Source of the DNA: Thermosynechococcus sichuanensis E542
Lineage (GTDB): Bacteria; Cyanobacteriota; Cyanobacteriia; Thermosynechococcales; Thermosynechococcaceae
Assembly (NCBI RefSeq): GCF_003555505.1
Contig: NZ_CP032152.1
Location: forward strand, 2,217,001-2,281,000
Direction of reading: 5' to 3'
DNA: 64,000 nucleotides
Below, one piece after another: positions 46,028 to 55,061 of the stretch. Made by a program: the position numbers and the translations under genes. Every line of letters begins with the position of its first letter. The first letter of the stretch is position 1. The notes beneath the pieces were generated by a model that saw only the letters and a list, made by a program, of their open reading frames with translations, made no database searches and was not told the DNA's origin.

Positions 46028-48258
46028 TCTAGGGCACGCCCCATATACTCACCCCACAGGGCGGCAGCCAGACCACTACTGCCTTGGGTAGGGCTATTGT
46101 CGTCATTACCAAGCCAAATACCGGTGAGGACATCGGCAGTGGGCACATAGCCAATAAACCAAAGATCGCGACCATCATTTGTAGTGCCGGTCTTACCCGC
46201 GACTGCACGGCCAATAGCAGCGGCACGACCCGTTCCCCGGCTGACAACAGCGGTGAGGAGATGGGTCATTTCATTGGCGATCGCTGGGTCGAGAACCCGT
46301 TGGGGTGTTTCCTCCCTCGCGGCATAGATGAGGCGACAGGTTTGCCAGTCGTTTGCCCTTTTACAATCACCGCCATCGCGTACTGCAACAATGGCATGGG
46401 GCGGAATGCGCTGTCCCTCATTGGCGAGCACAGCGAAGGCACCACTCATTTCGAGAAGGGTCACCTCACTTTGCCCCAAGACAAGGCCAGGCACCGCTTG
46501 TAGAGGGGTAGTAATTCCCATCGCCCTTGCCAATTGAATCGTGGCTTGCAACCCAACGGTTTGGGCTAGGCGCAAAGCAATCGGATTTTCAGAAAGGGCT
46601 AACGCTGTGGCCAAATCCATGGCACCACTCCCCCCACGACAGCCCGCGAATTGTTGCCCTTGCCAGAAAACTGGTTCACAGGAGAAGGTTTCACCGGCTG
46701 TGTGGCCTTTCAAGAGGGCTTCAGTATAGACAAACACCTTAAAGGTAGACCCCGGTTGGCGCAGGGCAAGGGTGGCACGATTAAACTGGCTTTTTTGGTA
46801 GTCCACCCCCCCCACGAGGGCAAGAATCAGACCGCTACTGGGCTGGAGGGTAATCAATGCCCCTTGACTAACCCCATAGCCGCTGCCGGTGCTGCTGATA
46901 AAATTGCGTAGGCTTGCTTCCGCCAGTTCTTGCCAACGGGGGTCTAGGCCGGTTTCCACAATCAGGTTGCCCTCTTGAGCAAGACCCTCACCGAGGAGTT
47001 GGGCAAGCTCCTGATAGACATGATCTGTGTAGTAGGGAAAGCGCTGCGAAGTGAGCAATTCCCGCGCCTTGGGACTAATTTCAATGCGGGAGCGGCGGGC
47101 GCGATCGCCCTCTTCTTTGCTGATGTAGCCCTGCTGCACCATGCGCAAAATGACACGATTGCGATAATCCACGGCAGCATCGTAGTCGCGCACCGGATTA
47201 AAACGGTTGGGGGCGGGTAGAATCCCCACCAGCGTAGCAGCCTCATTGAGGGTCAGGTCTTTGGCGGGTTTATCAAAGTAGAATTGAGCTGCATCCTCAA
47301 AACCGCGATTCCCCATGCCCAAATAGACACGGTTGAGGTAGGCCAAGAGCAACTCTTCTTTGCTGTAGAAAAATTCCAACTTAAGGGCAACCGCCATTTC
47401 GCGCCACTTGCGGCCTAGGCTCTCATCCATCCCCACATGGGAACGAAAGAGGGTGCGTGCGAGTTGTTGGGAGAGGGTACTCGCCCCTTCGCGGGTTTGG
47501 CGGGTTAGTAAGTTGGTCACTACCGCTCGCACCATGCCCAGAGGATCAACACCGAAGTGCCAGTAGTAACGCGCATCCTCCGAGGCCAAGACCCCATGGA
47601 CTAAGTAAGGGGAAAACTCATTCAGCCGTTGCAGTTCGCGGTGGGGGCGATCTTCCACTGGATTGATCAGTTCCCCTTGGCGATCGAGGAGAATAATCGG
47701 CCCTTGCTCAATCGGTGGCAGGGGACGCACCGCCACTTTGCTAGCTTCAGCAGTGAGTAATCCCATTACAAGGCCGCTGATGCTGATCGCTCCCCAAATG
47801 CTGTAGCTGAGAACCTGAACCCAAGGGGGGGGTGGATTGTGGAAGCGGAGGGTAACGGCGCCTTTGACCTCTGGAGGGCCAAGGGTAATTACATCGCCGT
47901 GGTGCAGTTCACTCGTTTTCAGGCGCCGCCGTTGGCGATAGATGCCGTTGGTGGAGTCTAAGTCTTGGATTTGAAAGACGCCTGTGGGGGTGAGCCGTTT
48001 TAGGCGGGCGTGGGTGCCACTGACAATCTCTGCGTCAATAAGAATATCGGCGCGACTCTGACTACGACCAAGAATGTAGCGATCGCCAACCAAGGGAAAG
48101 ACTTGACGTTGGCCTTTGAACTCCACCCATAGTTCTGGCGTGCGAGCATTTTCCTTGAGGGAGACCTGTTGCCAATCAAAGCGAGAGTGTACCGTTTGCA
48201 CCGCTTGGGTGACGGTCTGAGTCATGGACTGCCAAAAATCTCGGGCAGGATTAGGCAT
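46024..48258 (-). CDS. Class A penicillin-binding protein with N-terminal FHA domain
   Basis: The 744-residue protein starts with an FHA domain (about 50-140; YILGRSQSRADILI, then SGTHARLKRL and STNGIYRQ), then a membrane helix (about 150-172), a GT51 transglycosylase (EDARYYWHFGVDPLG near 225) and a transpeptidase with SxxK in PGSTFKVF, SEN and KTGT. It builds peptidoglycan. The FHA domain suggests control by Ser/Thr phosphorylation. The stop overlaps the convergent ABC gene by four bases. Confidence 0.95.
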   Translation of the reverse strand: MPNPARDFWQSMTQTVTQAVQTVHSRFDWQQVSLKENARTPELWVEFKGQRQVFPLVGDRYILGRSQSRADILIDAEIVSGTHARLKRLTPTGVFQIQDLDSTNGIYRQRRRLKTSELHHGDVITLGPPEVKGAVTLRFHNPPPPWVQVLSYSIWGAISISGLVMGLLTAEASKVAVRPLPPIEQGPIILLDRQGELINPVEDRPHRELQRLNEFSPYLVHGVLASEDARYYWHFGVDPLGMVRAVVTNLLTRQTREGASTLSQQLARTLFRSHVGMDESLGRKWREMAVALKLEFFYSKEELLLAYLNRVYLGMGNRGFEDAAQFYFDKPAKDLTLNEAATLVGILPAPNRFNPVRDYDAAVDYRNRVILRMVQQGYISKEEGDRARRSRIEISPKARELLTSQRFPYYTDHVYQELAQLLGEGLAQEGNLIVETGLDPRWQELAEASLRNFISSTGSGYGVSQGALITLQPSSGLILALVGGVDYQKSQFNRATLALRQPGSTFKVFVYTEALLKGHTAGETFSCEPVFWQGQQFAGCRGGSGAMDLATALALSENPIALRLAQTVGLQATIQLARAMGITTPLQAVPGLVLGQSEVTLLEMSGAFAVLANEGQRIPPHAIVAVRDGGDCKRANDWQTCRLIYAAREETPQRVLDPAIANEMTHLLTAVVSRGTGRAAAIGRAVAGKTGTTNDGRDLWFIGYVPTADVLTGIWLGNDDNSPTQGSSGLAAALWGEYMGRALD

Positions 48259-48312
48259 GGCAGCAGCGATAGGGACAATGGTATTGGACGCACTGGTAAC
48301 CAGATTGTATCC

Positions 48313-48675
48313 CTACATTTCTGGCACATAGCCCGCTGGCACGGCACTCGGATCCGTATCCCGCTTGGAACTAAGGATATCCATGCGCTCAACCAAAATG
48401 ACTGGTGAGGAGCGATCGGCGCCCGTGTTGCGGTCTTGCCAGCGATCAAACTTCAGACTGCCCTTGATACCCAACAGCGCCCCTTTGCGCACATAATCAG
48501 CAGCCACCTGAGCCGTTTTGCCCCAAATTTCCAAGTTAAACCAATCGGGTTGATCATCCTTAGTCGGACGATTCACTGCCAACGTCAGCCGACACTTTAC
48601 ACTCCCCGACTCAAAATAACGCACGTCGGGATCACTGCCGACACGACCCACTAGATGAACCACGTTTAGACTCAT
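48313..48675 (-). CDS. ssb: Single-strand DNA-binding protein, short form
   Basis: A 120-residue OB-fold SSB: NVVHLVGRVGSDPDVRYF, then WFNLEIWGKTAQVAADYVRKG and GSLKFDRWQD. The C-terminus (AVPAGYVPEM) has no acidic DDDIPF-type tail, which in other SSBs recruits repair proteins. It follows the PBP gene's upstream side on the same strand with a 54-base gap. Confidence 0.9.
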   Translation of the reverse strand: MSLNVVHLVGRVGSDPDVRYFESGSVKCRLTLAVNRPTKDDQPDWFNLEIWGKTAQVAADYVRKGALLGIKGSLKFDRWQDRNTGADRSSPVILVERMDILSSKRDTDPSAVPAGYVPEM

Positions 48676-48813
48676 GACCGACTGCCTCAGATTGCACTTC
48701 GCTTGATTGTATATTGTTTGATTCTACTTCCCTAAAGCAAGAGGAGTATCCATATAGCTTCTCCCTGCGTGGATTGCAACCCACTGTTCTCGGGGCTAAT
48801 TCAGGGTTTGTAG

Positions 48814-49809
48814 CTAGTTTGATACAGGTTTTGCGCGATCGCCCACCTTGAGACCTTGACCACTCAAGACCCGACCAACTGCAGAAACATCATCCACTTC
48901 TGTGATTTGAATTCGACCGATGGGCTGAGTATCCAAGCGCAACGTCCTACCAGTCGTTGGATCTTTGATCTCCTTGAGCACCCGTTCAATCGAGAAGAAC
49001 ATCCCCGGCCGCAAGCCATCTCTACTCCCTTTATTCAGGATCACTCGTCCTGCGGAGACATCGGCCACCACAGCCACAACATTGGGAAGCACCGGTGCAA
49101 GGGCAGCCAAGGTAGGTTCTAGCCGAACTATTCCCTCAACCAGTTCGTTCACCGCTTGCTCAGCCGCTGCTGATAGGAGTGGATCAGCCGCCTCACCAAA
49201 ACTGCTTGCCCCCGTTCCCAAAACACTCGCACCACCGGTCTTCTTCTCTGCGCTTCCTCGTCCTTCAGTGGCCGCTAAAATTTCGCCAGTGGTAGTGTTC
49301 ACAATCCGAGCGGTCAACTGTACATTGGCTTTCTGGCGGCGATTGTCAACACTAATGCCAAAAAAGCCAACATTGACATCCGATCCCGATCGCTCCAAAT
49401 TGAACTGAGTAATTGAGCCAATAATCACCGCATCCGCTCCCAGCAGTCGGCCAATTTGTGCTGCCGTTGAAGGATCAATCCGTCCCGAAGCTCCAAGGTT
49501 CTGCTCAGCGAGAATTTGGTTGATTCGACTGCGCTCGACCAATGTAAATCTGCCTGTTTGGGCAAGGCGATTCGTCAGCAAGTCACTCACTCCCTTGGCA
49601 GGGCCAACCTCACCATAGAGCCCCAAACCTGTCAGCCCTGTACTGGCGAACTCAAAATCCAACACCGCAATTCGTTTTTTAGTCTGGGGTTGGATCTGGG
49701 CAATCTGTATAGTTTCGGCAGTTGCTTGTGGCAGCACCACAAAAGGCAGGGCACTAAGGAGACCAAACCCCACAACCCCCAGAACCATCTTCATTGATTT
49801 GCGACTCAT
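48814..49809 (-). CDS. CsgG/FlgT-like secreted protein
   Basis: A 331-residue protein with an N-terminal signal (hydrophobic about 8-25, ending PQATA), a CsgG-family core (RIAVLDFEF, then ERSRINQILAEQNL and LLGADAVIIGSI) and a C-terminal beta-rich domain (about 230-331; GMFFSIERVLKEI) like FlgT-C. CsgG forms outer-membrane export channels; many relatives are lipoproteins, but no lipobox is seen here. The frame opens at 49827; ATG at 49809 is chosen for a good signal peptide. Confidence 0.8.
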   Translation of the reverse strand: MSRKSMKMVLGVVGFGLLSALPFVVLPQATAETIQIAQIQPQTKKRIAVLDFEFASTGLTGLGLYGEVGPAKGVSDLLTNRLAQTGRFTLVERSRINQILAEQNLGASGRIDPSTAAQIGRLLGADAVIIGSITQFNLERSGSDVNVGFFGISVDNRRQKANVQLTARIVNTTTGEILAATEGRGSAEKKTGGASVLGTGASSFGEAADPLLSAAAEQAVNELVEGIVRLEPTLAALAPVLPNVVAVVADVSAGRVILNKGSRDGLRPGMFFSIERVLKEIKDPTTGRTLRLDTQPIGRIQITEVDDVSAVGRVLSGQGLKVGDRAKPVSN

Positions 49810-49946
49810 AAACCTATAGGCTGACATTTTTAGTCGTCAATGATAGCACAGTTTCTCTGCATCTTTTTCCTGATGCTCTTACTCCTATAGCTATTTCGAA
49901 AGGGAGTGAGATATTCTCAAGAGGGATAGGCTATCCTCAAAGAGCT

Positions 49947-50186
49947 ATGAATGTCACTCAAGAATATGACCTATAGCTTGGACTGACGAGAGCGGGTTGG
50001 CAAGGGGGCAAAATCAGTGAAGCAATCTTTCAGGTCAGTCGCGTCACCATTTTTGTGCGCTGAAGCAAGCGCGGATGTATGCAGGGTCAAACAGTTCGAT
50101 TGATGCGGTGATTCGCAACTGTTGTGCTGGATAATGTCTCATTCTTTATTGGAATAGCTATAACTAAAAGATTAAGTCAAATTTAG
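49947..50186 (+). pseudogene. IS630-type transposase fossil
   Basis: A single frame from the ATG at 49947 reads through three stops (49974, 50061, 50109). N-terminal YDL-x-L-x-x-RA and GGKISEAIFQVSRVTIF match the IS630/Tc1-mariner HTH region; FATVVLDNVSF at 50112-50144 matches the catalytic V-L-D-N. Most of the protein between is gone. The last 54 bases of the catalytic part are repeated at 2571-2624. It sits between the CsgG-like gene and a ferredoxin; the remaining 49828-49946 shows only short repeated CTCAAGA/CTATAGC words. Confidence 0.65.
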
Positions 50187-50498
50187 TAGGTTATCTTCTT
50201 CGTGGGTTGAGATCACACAATCGGATGTGGGATAGGCCGCACACAGCAGCACAAATCCAGCATCCAACTCCTTGGGCTTCAAAAAGGAGTGATCCGACTG
50301 ATCCACCGTGCCCTTGATAATGCGACCCGCACAGTTGACGCAGGCACCCGCGCGACAGGAGTAGGGCAGAGCGATGCCTTGGGCTTCGGCGGCATCAAGA
50401 ATGTACTCGTCGGCATGAACGCGAATGGTTTTATTCAGGCCTTTTGCTTCGTTAACGAGTGTTACACTATAAACTTTGCTATGATCCCGCTTTGTCAT
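50172..50498 (-). CDS. 2Fe-2S ferredoxin, plant type
   Basis: The 108-residue ferredoxin has ligands Cys48, Cys53, Cys56 and Cys86 (C-x4-C-x2-C-x29-C) in the order of PetF-like proteins, and an N-terminal extension of about 8 residues before VTLVNE. The RBS AGGAG is seven bases before the ATG at 50498. It lacks some acidic residues of the main photosynthetic PetF, so it may serve a specialised pathway. A 208-base gap to the FHA gene has an AT-rich part but no clear promoter. Confidence 0.93.
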   Translation of the reverse strand: MTKRDHSKVYSVTLVNEAKGLNKTIRVHADEYILDAAEAQGIALPYSCRAGACVNCAGRIIKGTVDQSDHSFLKPKELDAGFVLLCAAYPTSDCVISTHEEDNLLNLT

Positions 50499-50706
50499 TC
50501 AAGTTCTCCTAAAACTTGCTTTTGAAATGCCTGTATGTTTGTCCGCTTAACTGATGACTTTAGAGCGATCGCAACGCCACAGGCAGTTGTAGAACGCATT
50601 CCATCGTTGATTTTATTTTAGCAAAGGGACTCAGGGGAGCGACTGTTATACGGGATTGTTTATACTTTGAAACTATTTATTAAAGCGATGAAGGATCTCG
50701 GTTGAG

Positions 50707-51447
50707 CTAGTTGCGGGTTTGAGTGGCAGGTGGCGTACCCTGTGGTTGACTGGGGGAGAAACCCGATCGCCAGACTGCTCCTGCGATAATGGCAACAACC
50801 ACAAGGGCGATCGCCCCTAGACCGAAGAGGCTAGGTTTTGAGCCTTGGCTCTCTTTTTCATGCACCGTTTCTTTGTTGTTCCCCTGCGGCTTGCTGTCGC
50901 GCTCACTGGCCAAGGTTTCTTTTGCAGGTTCGACTTCAGGGTGCAACTGGGTGGCGCCGGCTGCCACCAATTCACGGTTCGGGGTTCGCCGCAGTTCGCC
51001 ACTTAGCTCCATCCCCACAAGGGTTTCCTTGGCACCCCGCAGATCGGATTTAATGCTTTGGAAGGCAATGGATTGCAGATATTGGCTAAACTCGGTGTCC
51101 GCCATCGAGAGCATGAGATAGGAAGCCTTGGCTTTACGCCCAAAGAGAATCACATCGCCGTGCTGCAATTCATGGCTACTGATGCGCTTGCCATTGACAA
51201 AGGTGCCGTTGGTGCTGGGCTTACCATTGGCATTGCCATCCACAAGGCGGTAGCGATAGCTGGTGGTGCCGGGGACAGGTACCCGCAGGAGAATGGCGTG
51301 CTGGCGGGAAACCGTTTCAAAATCAATAACAATGGCATTACTCTCATCACGCCCAAGGGAATAGGCCGCTGCCTCAAGGGCGATCGCCCGCCGTCCACCA
51401 ACGGTATTCAAAATCAAGACGTGACGTTCCTGTTGCAGGCTATTCAT
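50707..51447 (-). CDS. FHA domain membrane protein
   Basis: A 246-residue protein with an FHA domain (about 18-110: YSLGRDESNAIVIDFETVSRQH, then STNGTFVNGKRIS and ELQHGDVILFG), a charged linker rich in Glu/Lys and one membrane helix near the C-terminus (LGAIALVVVAIIAGAVW). FHA binds phospho-threonine peptides. The ATG at 51447 starts NSLQQERHVLIL; a longer frame to 51522 has no support. Ser/Thr kinase partner genes are not in the window. Confidence 0.85.
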   Translation of the reverse strand: MNSLQQERHVLILNTVGGRRAIALEAAAYSLGRDESNAIVIDFETVSRQHAILLRVPVPGTTSYRYRLVDGNANGKPSTNGTFVNGKRISSHELQHGDVILFGRKAKASYLMLSMADTEFSQYLQSIAFQSIKSDLRGAKETLVGMELSGELRRTPNRELVAAGATQLHPEVEPAKETLASERDSKPQGNNKETVHEKESQGSKPSLFGLGAIALVVVAIIAGAVWRSGFSPSQPQGTPPATQTRN

Positions 51448-51763
51448 TATATCTATCCCCCGTGTTTCAACAGCCCTCACGAAATCATCCCCTCTGCAAA
51501 TCTGAATACTACCTGCCTTCATCTTGAGTTAGGGCAGGAGCAACGTTACAAAACGTGACACTCCAACAAGTGGTCTAGGCTGTGTGCTTACTTCTACCTT
51601 TGCCTGTTTCCTTTGGGGTTGCTGTGATATTGATCACATTTAGGGGGGTTTTTAGGGAGCGCCACAAATCGTAACAAGTCGTCATCCTTAACCCCACGGC
51701 CAGAAAAGCAGCCTAAAATTAATTTGGTTACTGTGGATTCAATGGTGCTTGGAGTTTATTCCT
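51448..51763. other. 316-bp divergent region with a CRP-type site
   Basis: Separates the FHA gene (minus) from the 45-residue PSII-type gene (plus). It holds the CRP-type dyad described separately, a CTTTGG/TAGGGGGG GC-rich stretch and a GGAG ribosome-binding site at 51751-51754. No coding potential is seen. Confidence 0.6.
51623..51638. promoter_or_regulatory. Perfect CRP-type site (TGTGA-N6-TCACA)
   Basis: TGTGA (51623-51627), six bases and TCACA (51634-51638) match the full consensus used by E. coli CRP and by cyanobacterial SyCRP1. It lies 126 bases before the small protein gene and 176 bases before the FHA gene, so either could be controlled by cAMP. Binding is not shown. Confidence 0.65.
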
Positions 51764-51901
51764 ATGGCCACGGATTTTAATCGCGGCATTATGAAGTTTG
51801 ATGATGCTGACAGCCCCGCAATGATCGCGATTTCTGCCGTTTTGATTCTTGGTTTCATTGCAGCGTTGATTTGGTGGGCACTTCACACGGCCTACGCCTA
51901 A
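51764..51901 (+). CDS. 45-residue single-helix protein, possibly Psb35 (Ssl2148-like)
   Basis: Too short for usual gene calling, but the ATG at 51764 follows GGAG at nine bases. The polar N-terminus (MATDFNRGIMKFDDADSPA) leads into one membrane helix (about 20-40) and ends HTAYA. From memory this resembles a small family kept across cyanobacteria that includes Ssl2148, named Psb35, a CP47-associated factor that stabilises assembly intermediates. The name is tentative. Its last four bases overlap the convergent SbcC-like gene. Confidence 0.65.
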   Translation: MATDFNRGIMKFDDADSPAMIAISAVLILGFIAALIWWALHTAYA

Positions 51902-54660
51902 GGGAGCGATCGCTCCAGATGGATCGTGTGCTCGGTGAGGGCTTCAAAGGTTTCATCGTGGCTAATGACAAAGAGTTGATGAAAACTTCTGAGGTTGCTC
52001 AGGCTCTCGGCCAGTTGTTGGCGGCGCATCTGATCCAGATTGGTGGTCGGCTCATCAAAAAAGGCAATGTCGGTGTTCACGAGGACCCGCAGTAGGGCAA
52101 GGCGCACCGCAAGGGCAGCACACATTTGCTCACCACCGGAGAGGCTTTTGAAGGGTCGCCAGTAGCCTCCTTCATTCACTTGAATTTCGTAGTCCGATGT
52201 CCACCGCAGCGCCACATCAGGACGGTTGAGGAGTTCGCGCAATAGGCGATCGGCTTCGGCAGAAACCGTGTGCAAATAGGCTTCACTGACGCGAGGACCG
52301 CTCCTTTTGAAAATGTCGCGGGCGGTTTCAATGAGATAGTGGTGTTTTTGGGCCGCGACCAGCCTTTGTAGCGTCTTTTGCTTTTCGGCGGCGACTTCAT
52401 CAAGACGCTGGAGGGTGGCAAGACAGTTTTGGTACTGCTTTTCCTTTTCGGGAATTGCACCAAGGAGCCGTTGATACTCACGGTGCAGGCTCTCGTAGCG
52501 ATCGCGCACGGCTTTCAGAGCAGCTAAATCCACCCCCTGCTCTTGGGCTTTGTACTCGGCTTGGGCTTTGGCAAGGTCGGCTTGCAACTTTTGGGCGTCT
52601 TGGGTCGCTGTTCGCAGGGCAGCTTCATAGCTCTCTACTTGGGCGGCCTGCTGTTGGTGTTGGAGATAGGTGTCATAGCTGGGGCGTAGGCGAGCGAGTT
52701 CATCGCTAAGCTGTTGCCGCTGTTCTTCGAGGGTGGCGTAGTGTTGGCGCTGTTCATACAGAGGGGTAAGGCGAGCTTCTAGGCTGGCCTGTTCGCTGCA
52801 CAAACGCCCGTAGTCCGCTTCCAGTTGGGGGGCTGCTGCCTGCTGCTTCAGTAACAGTTGCCGTTGGGCGTGGGGTTGACCAAGATCGGCTCGTTCTTGG
52901 CGTAATTTTTGCAGGCGGCGTTCGAGAGTTGTCAGTTCTTGGCTGAGGGGTTCTAAGGCTTGCTGGCGATCGCCCAACTGCCTCAGCTCTACTTCTAGAC
53001 GGTTGCGTTCCTCCTCAAGGGCGTGAGCTTGCAAGAGGGATCGCTCTGCGGCGGCAGCTAGGGCAATATCGGCTTCTAACTGTTCCAAGGTGCGACTGAG
53101 GGCAGGAATAGCTGCGGGATCGCTGAGGGTTTGGCGCAGCGCCGTGAGCTGATCCAACAGCCAGTGATAATTCTGCTGAAGCTGTTGGAGTGCTTCTAGC
53201 CCCTCTTGAATAGCGGTGGCCACAAGGGAAAATTGCTGCGCCGCTGTGAGGCTTGTCATGGCCGCTGTGACACGGGGATCCGTTGCCGTGGCTTGGCTTT
53301 GGGCGGTATTGAGGATGGGATCAAGGGTGGCGGCAAAGGCATGGGCAGCGGTGGCGTGGCTAAGTTGGGCTTGCAGTCGCTCCCGTTCTGCTTGTTTGGC
53401 ACTCAAGGTGGCAGCTAGGGGACGCTGTTGCTCTAGGGCTTGCACCTGTTGAGCAATTTCCTCTAAGCGGGCTTGCAGGGTTGCCGCTTGCTGCTTGAGG
53501 TGGCGCAGTTCTTGATCCGCCTGCTGGGCTTGCTGGTAGCGCGCCTCAAGGGGGGCAATTTCGGCATCGAGGGTGTCGGCGGCAGCAATTTGGGGTTCAA
53601 GGGCTGCGAGTTGGCTGGCAATGGTGGCGATCGCTTGGCGTTGGCTTTCAATACTGGCTAATCGGGTGGCCAGCCTTTGTTGCTGCTGCTCGAGCTTACG
53701 AATGTTCTGCTCAAGGGCGGCGCGTCCGCGCAGTTGCTGCTCGAGTTTCCGGTAGCGATCCTCCTGCTGCCGATAGCGATCGTAGTCGGCTTGCAATTGC
53801 TGGCACTGGGCTTGGCTTTCGCGGGCAGCACTCAACTGCTGTTGGCGATCGCGACACAGTTTTTCCTGCTGACGGAGTTGGGCTTCAAGGCGTTGGCAGG
53901 TTTGCGCAAGGCGGTTCAGCGTTTCAACGGCAGCTTCATATTGCTGTTTTTCAGCGGCCAAGGCCTGACATTGTTGTTGTAATTCCTCGCACTGCTGGCG
54001 ATCGCGCGCTAGCTCGGTTGCTAAGGCGGTTGCCTGTTGTTCATATTGCGATCGCATGGCCAGCTCCTGTTTTTGGACAGCCAACTGCCGCTCCAGGGAC
54101 ACTATCTGCTCTTGGGAAAAATTCACGAGGGCAAGGGCATTCTCAAAGGCTTGGCGATAATCACTCACCTGCAAAATTGGTTCAAAAACTTGGCGCCGCT
54201 GGGCGGGTGCCTTGAGAAAATCCGCCGTGATCATCCCCTGGGGAATGCCAATGATCTGCTCAAAGAGATCCCGAAGTGGAAAGGCATTGCGGATACCAAG
54301 GTGCTCCTGCAACCATAGCTGAACCTCTTCACGTAAGGAAAGACCAAGGTCTCCCACTTGGGGGTCAAAAATCGTGTACCCCGTTTGTGTATTGCGCCGC
54401 ACTACATAGGAGCGACCATCCACTGCTGAGATAAACTGGACGGTTGCTTCGGCACGATTAGCGCCCTTACGAATGATGGCCTTATTAAAGCCACTGCCAT
54501 ACCCCGACGTGGCGTCAAAGAGAACCCAAGCAATCGCTTCAAAAATACTGGTTTTGCCCGCACCATTCTCACCGCAAATGACATTCACCCCCGGCAGAAA
54601 CTCAAAGGTGCGATCTTGGTGGGTCTTAAAGTTTTTCAGGGTGAGTCGCTGAATTTCCAC
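51898..54660 (-). CDS. SbcC/Rad50-like SMC-family ATPase without zinc hook
   Basis: The 920-residue protein has Walker A CGENGAGKTS near residue 35, two long coiled coils rich in Gln/Leu/Glu, and a C-terminal LSGGEQMCAALAVR signature with Walker B FFDEPTTNLD. That is the SbcC/Rad50 plan, for DNA end processing with SbcD/Mre11. The usual central C-x-x-C zinc hook is absent; the middle has only a Thr/Ala/Pro-containing loop near residues 420-460. The GTG start at 54660 follows GGAG. sbcD is not adjacent. Confidence 0.85.
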   Translation of the reverse strand: MEIQRLTLKNFKTHQDRTFEFLPGVNVICGENGAGKTSIFEAIAWVLFDATSGYGSGFNKAIIRKGANRAEATVQFISAVDGRSYVVRRNTQTGYTIFDPQVGDLGLSLREEVQLWLQEHLGIRNAFPLRDLFEQIIGIPQGMITADFLKAPAQRRQVFEPILQVSDYRQAFENALALVNFSQEQIVSLERQLAVQKQELAMRSQYEQQATALATELARDRQQCEELQQQCQALAAEKQQYEAAVETLNRLAQTCQRLEAQLRQQEKLCRDRQQQLSAARESQAQCQQLQADYDRYRQQEDRYRKLEQQLRGRAALEQNIRKLEQQQQRLATRLASIESQRQAIATIASQLAALEPQIAAADTLDAEIAPLEARYQQAQQADQELRHLKQQAATLQARLEEIAQQVQALEQQRPLAATLSAKQAERERLQAQLSHATAAHAFAATLDPILNTAQSQATATDPRVTAAMTSLTAAQQFSLVATAIQEGLEALQQLQQNYHWLLDQLTALRQTLSDPAAIPALSRTLEQLEADIALAAAAERSLLQAHALEEERNRLEVELRQLGDRQQALEPLSQELTTLERRLQKLRQERADLGQPHAQRQLLLKQQAAAPQLEADYGRLCSEQASLEARLTPLYEQRQHYATLEEQRQQLSDELARLRPSYDTYLQHQQQAAQVESYEAALRTATQDAQKLQADLAKAQAEYKAQEQGVDLAALKAVRDRYESLHREYQRLLGAIPEKEKQYQNCLATLQRLDEVAAEKQKTLQRLVAAQKHHYLIETARDIFKRSGPRVSEAYLHTVSAEADRLLRELLNRPDVALRWTSDYEIQVNEGGYWRPFKSLSGGEQMCAALAVRLALLRVLVNTDIAFFDEPTTNLDQMRRQQLAESLSNLRSFHQLFVISHDETFEALTEHTIHLERSLP

Positions 54661-55061
54661 TGCGTATCTCCAAAGCTAGGGCACGTTGGTAAATAGCTTA
54701 ATAAAATCTGGAGATTGGATTGACAGTCTAGACGTGGCTTTTACATCTATAGGAATGACACATATTTTTACAAAAATTTACTCGGTCTTAAGTCTTCTTG
54801 AAAAAGTTGCCATTGACCGCTGACTTTTCTTAGGCTGGGTTTATAGTTCTATCTCTGTTTCCAACGCCAATAGTAACCTATTTGGCAGGCTTGATCTCAG
54901 CACTCTAGGCTCTTAAAACTGGGTAGCCTACGCTTGGGAGAAGTGCTTGCTTCTTCAAGAATATTTCCAGTGCCTAGGGTTGATGCTGTCTAACACCACT
55001 ATTTTCCCCAAAGGCAGTTGAGTTGACAACTACAGCATTCCACCGCGAGAGGATTTGACCC
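54661..55061. other. 401-bp non-coding stretch before the 119-residue protein gene
   Basis: This gap separates divergent genes. CTTG-GG-AGAAG (54933-54943) and CTTCT-T-CAAG (54950-54959) can form a hairpin with a six-base loop, with no following T-run. No gene, clear promoter or repeat is otherwise recognised. Confidence 0.5.
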
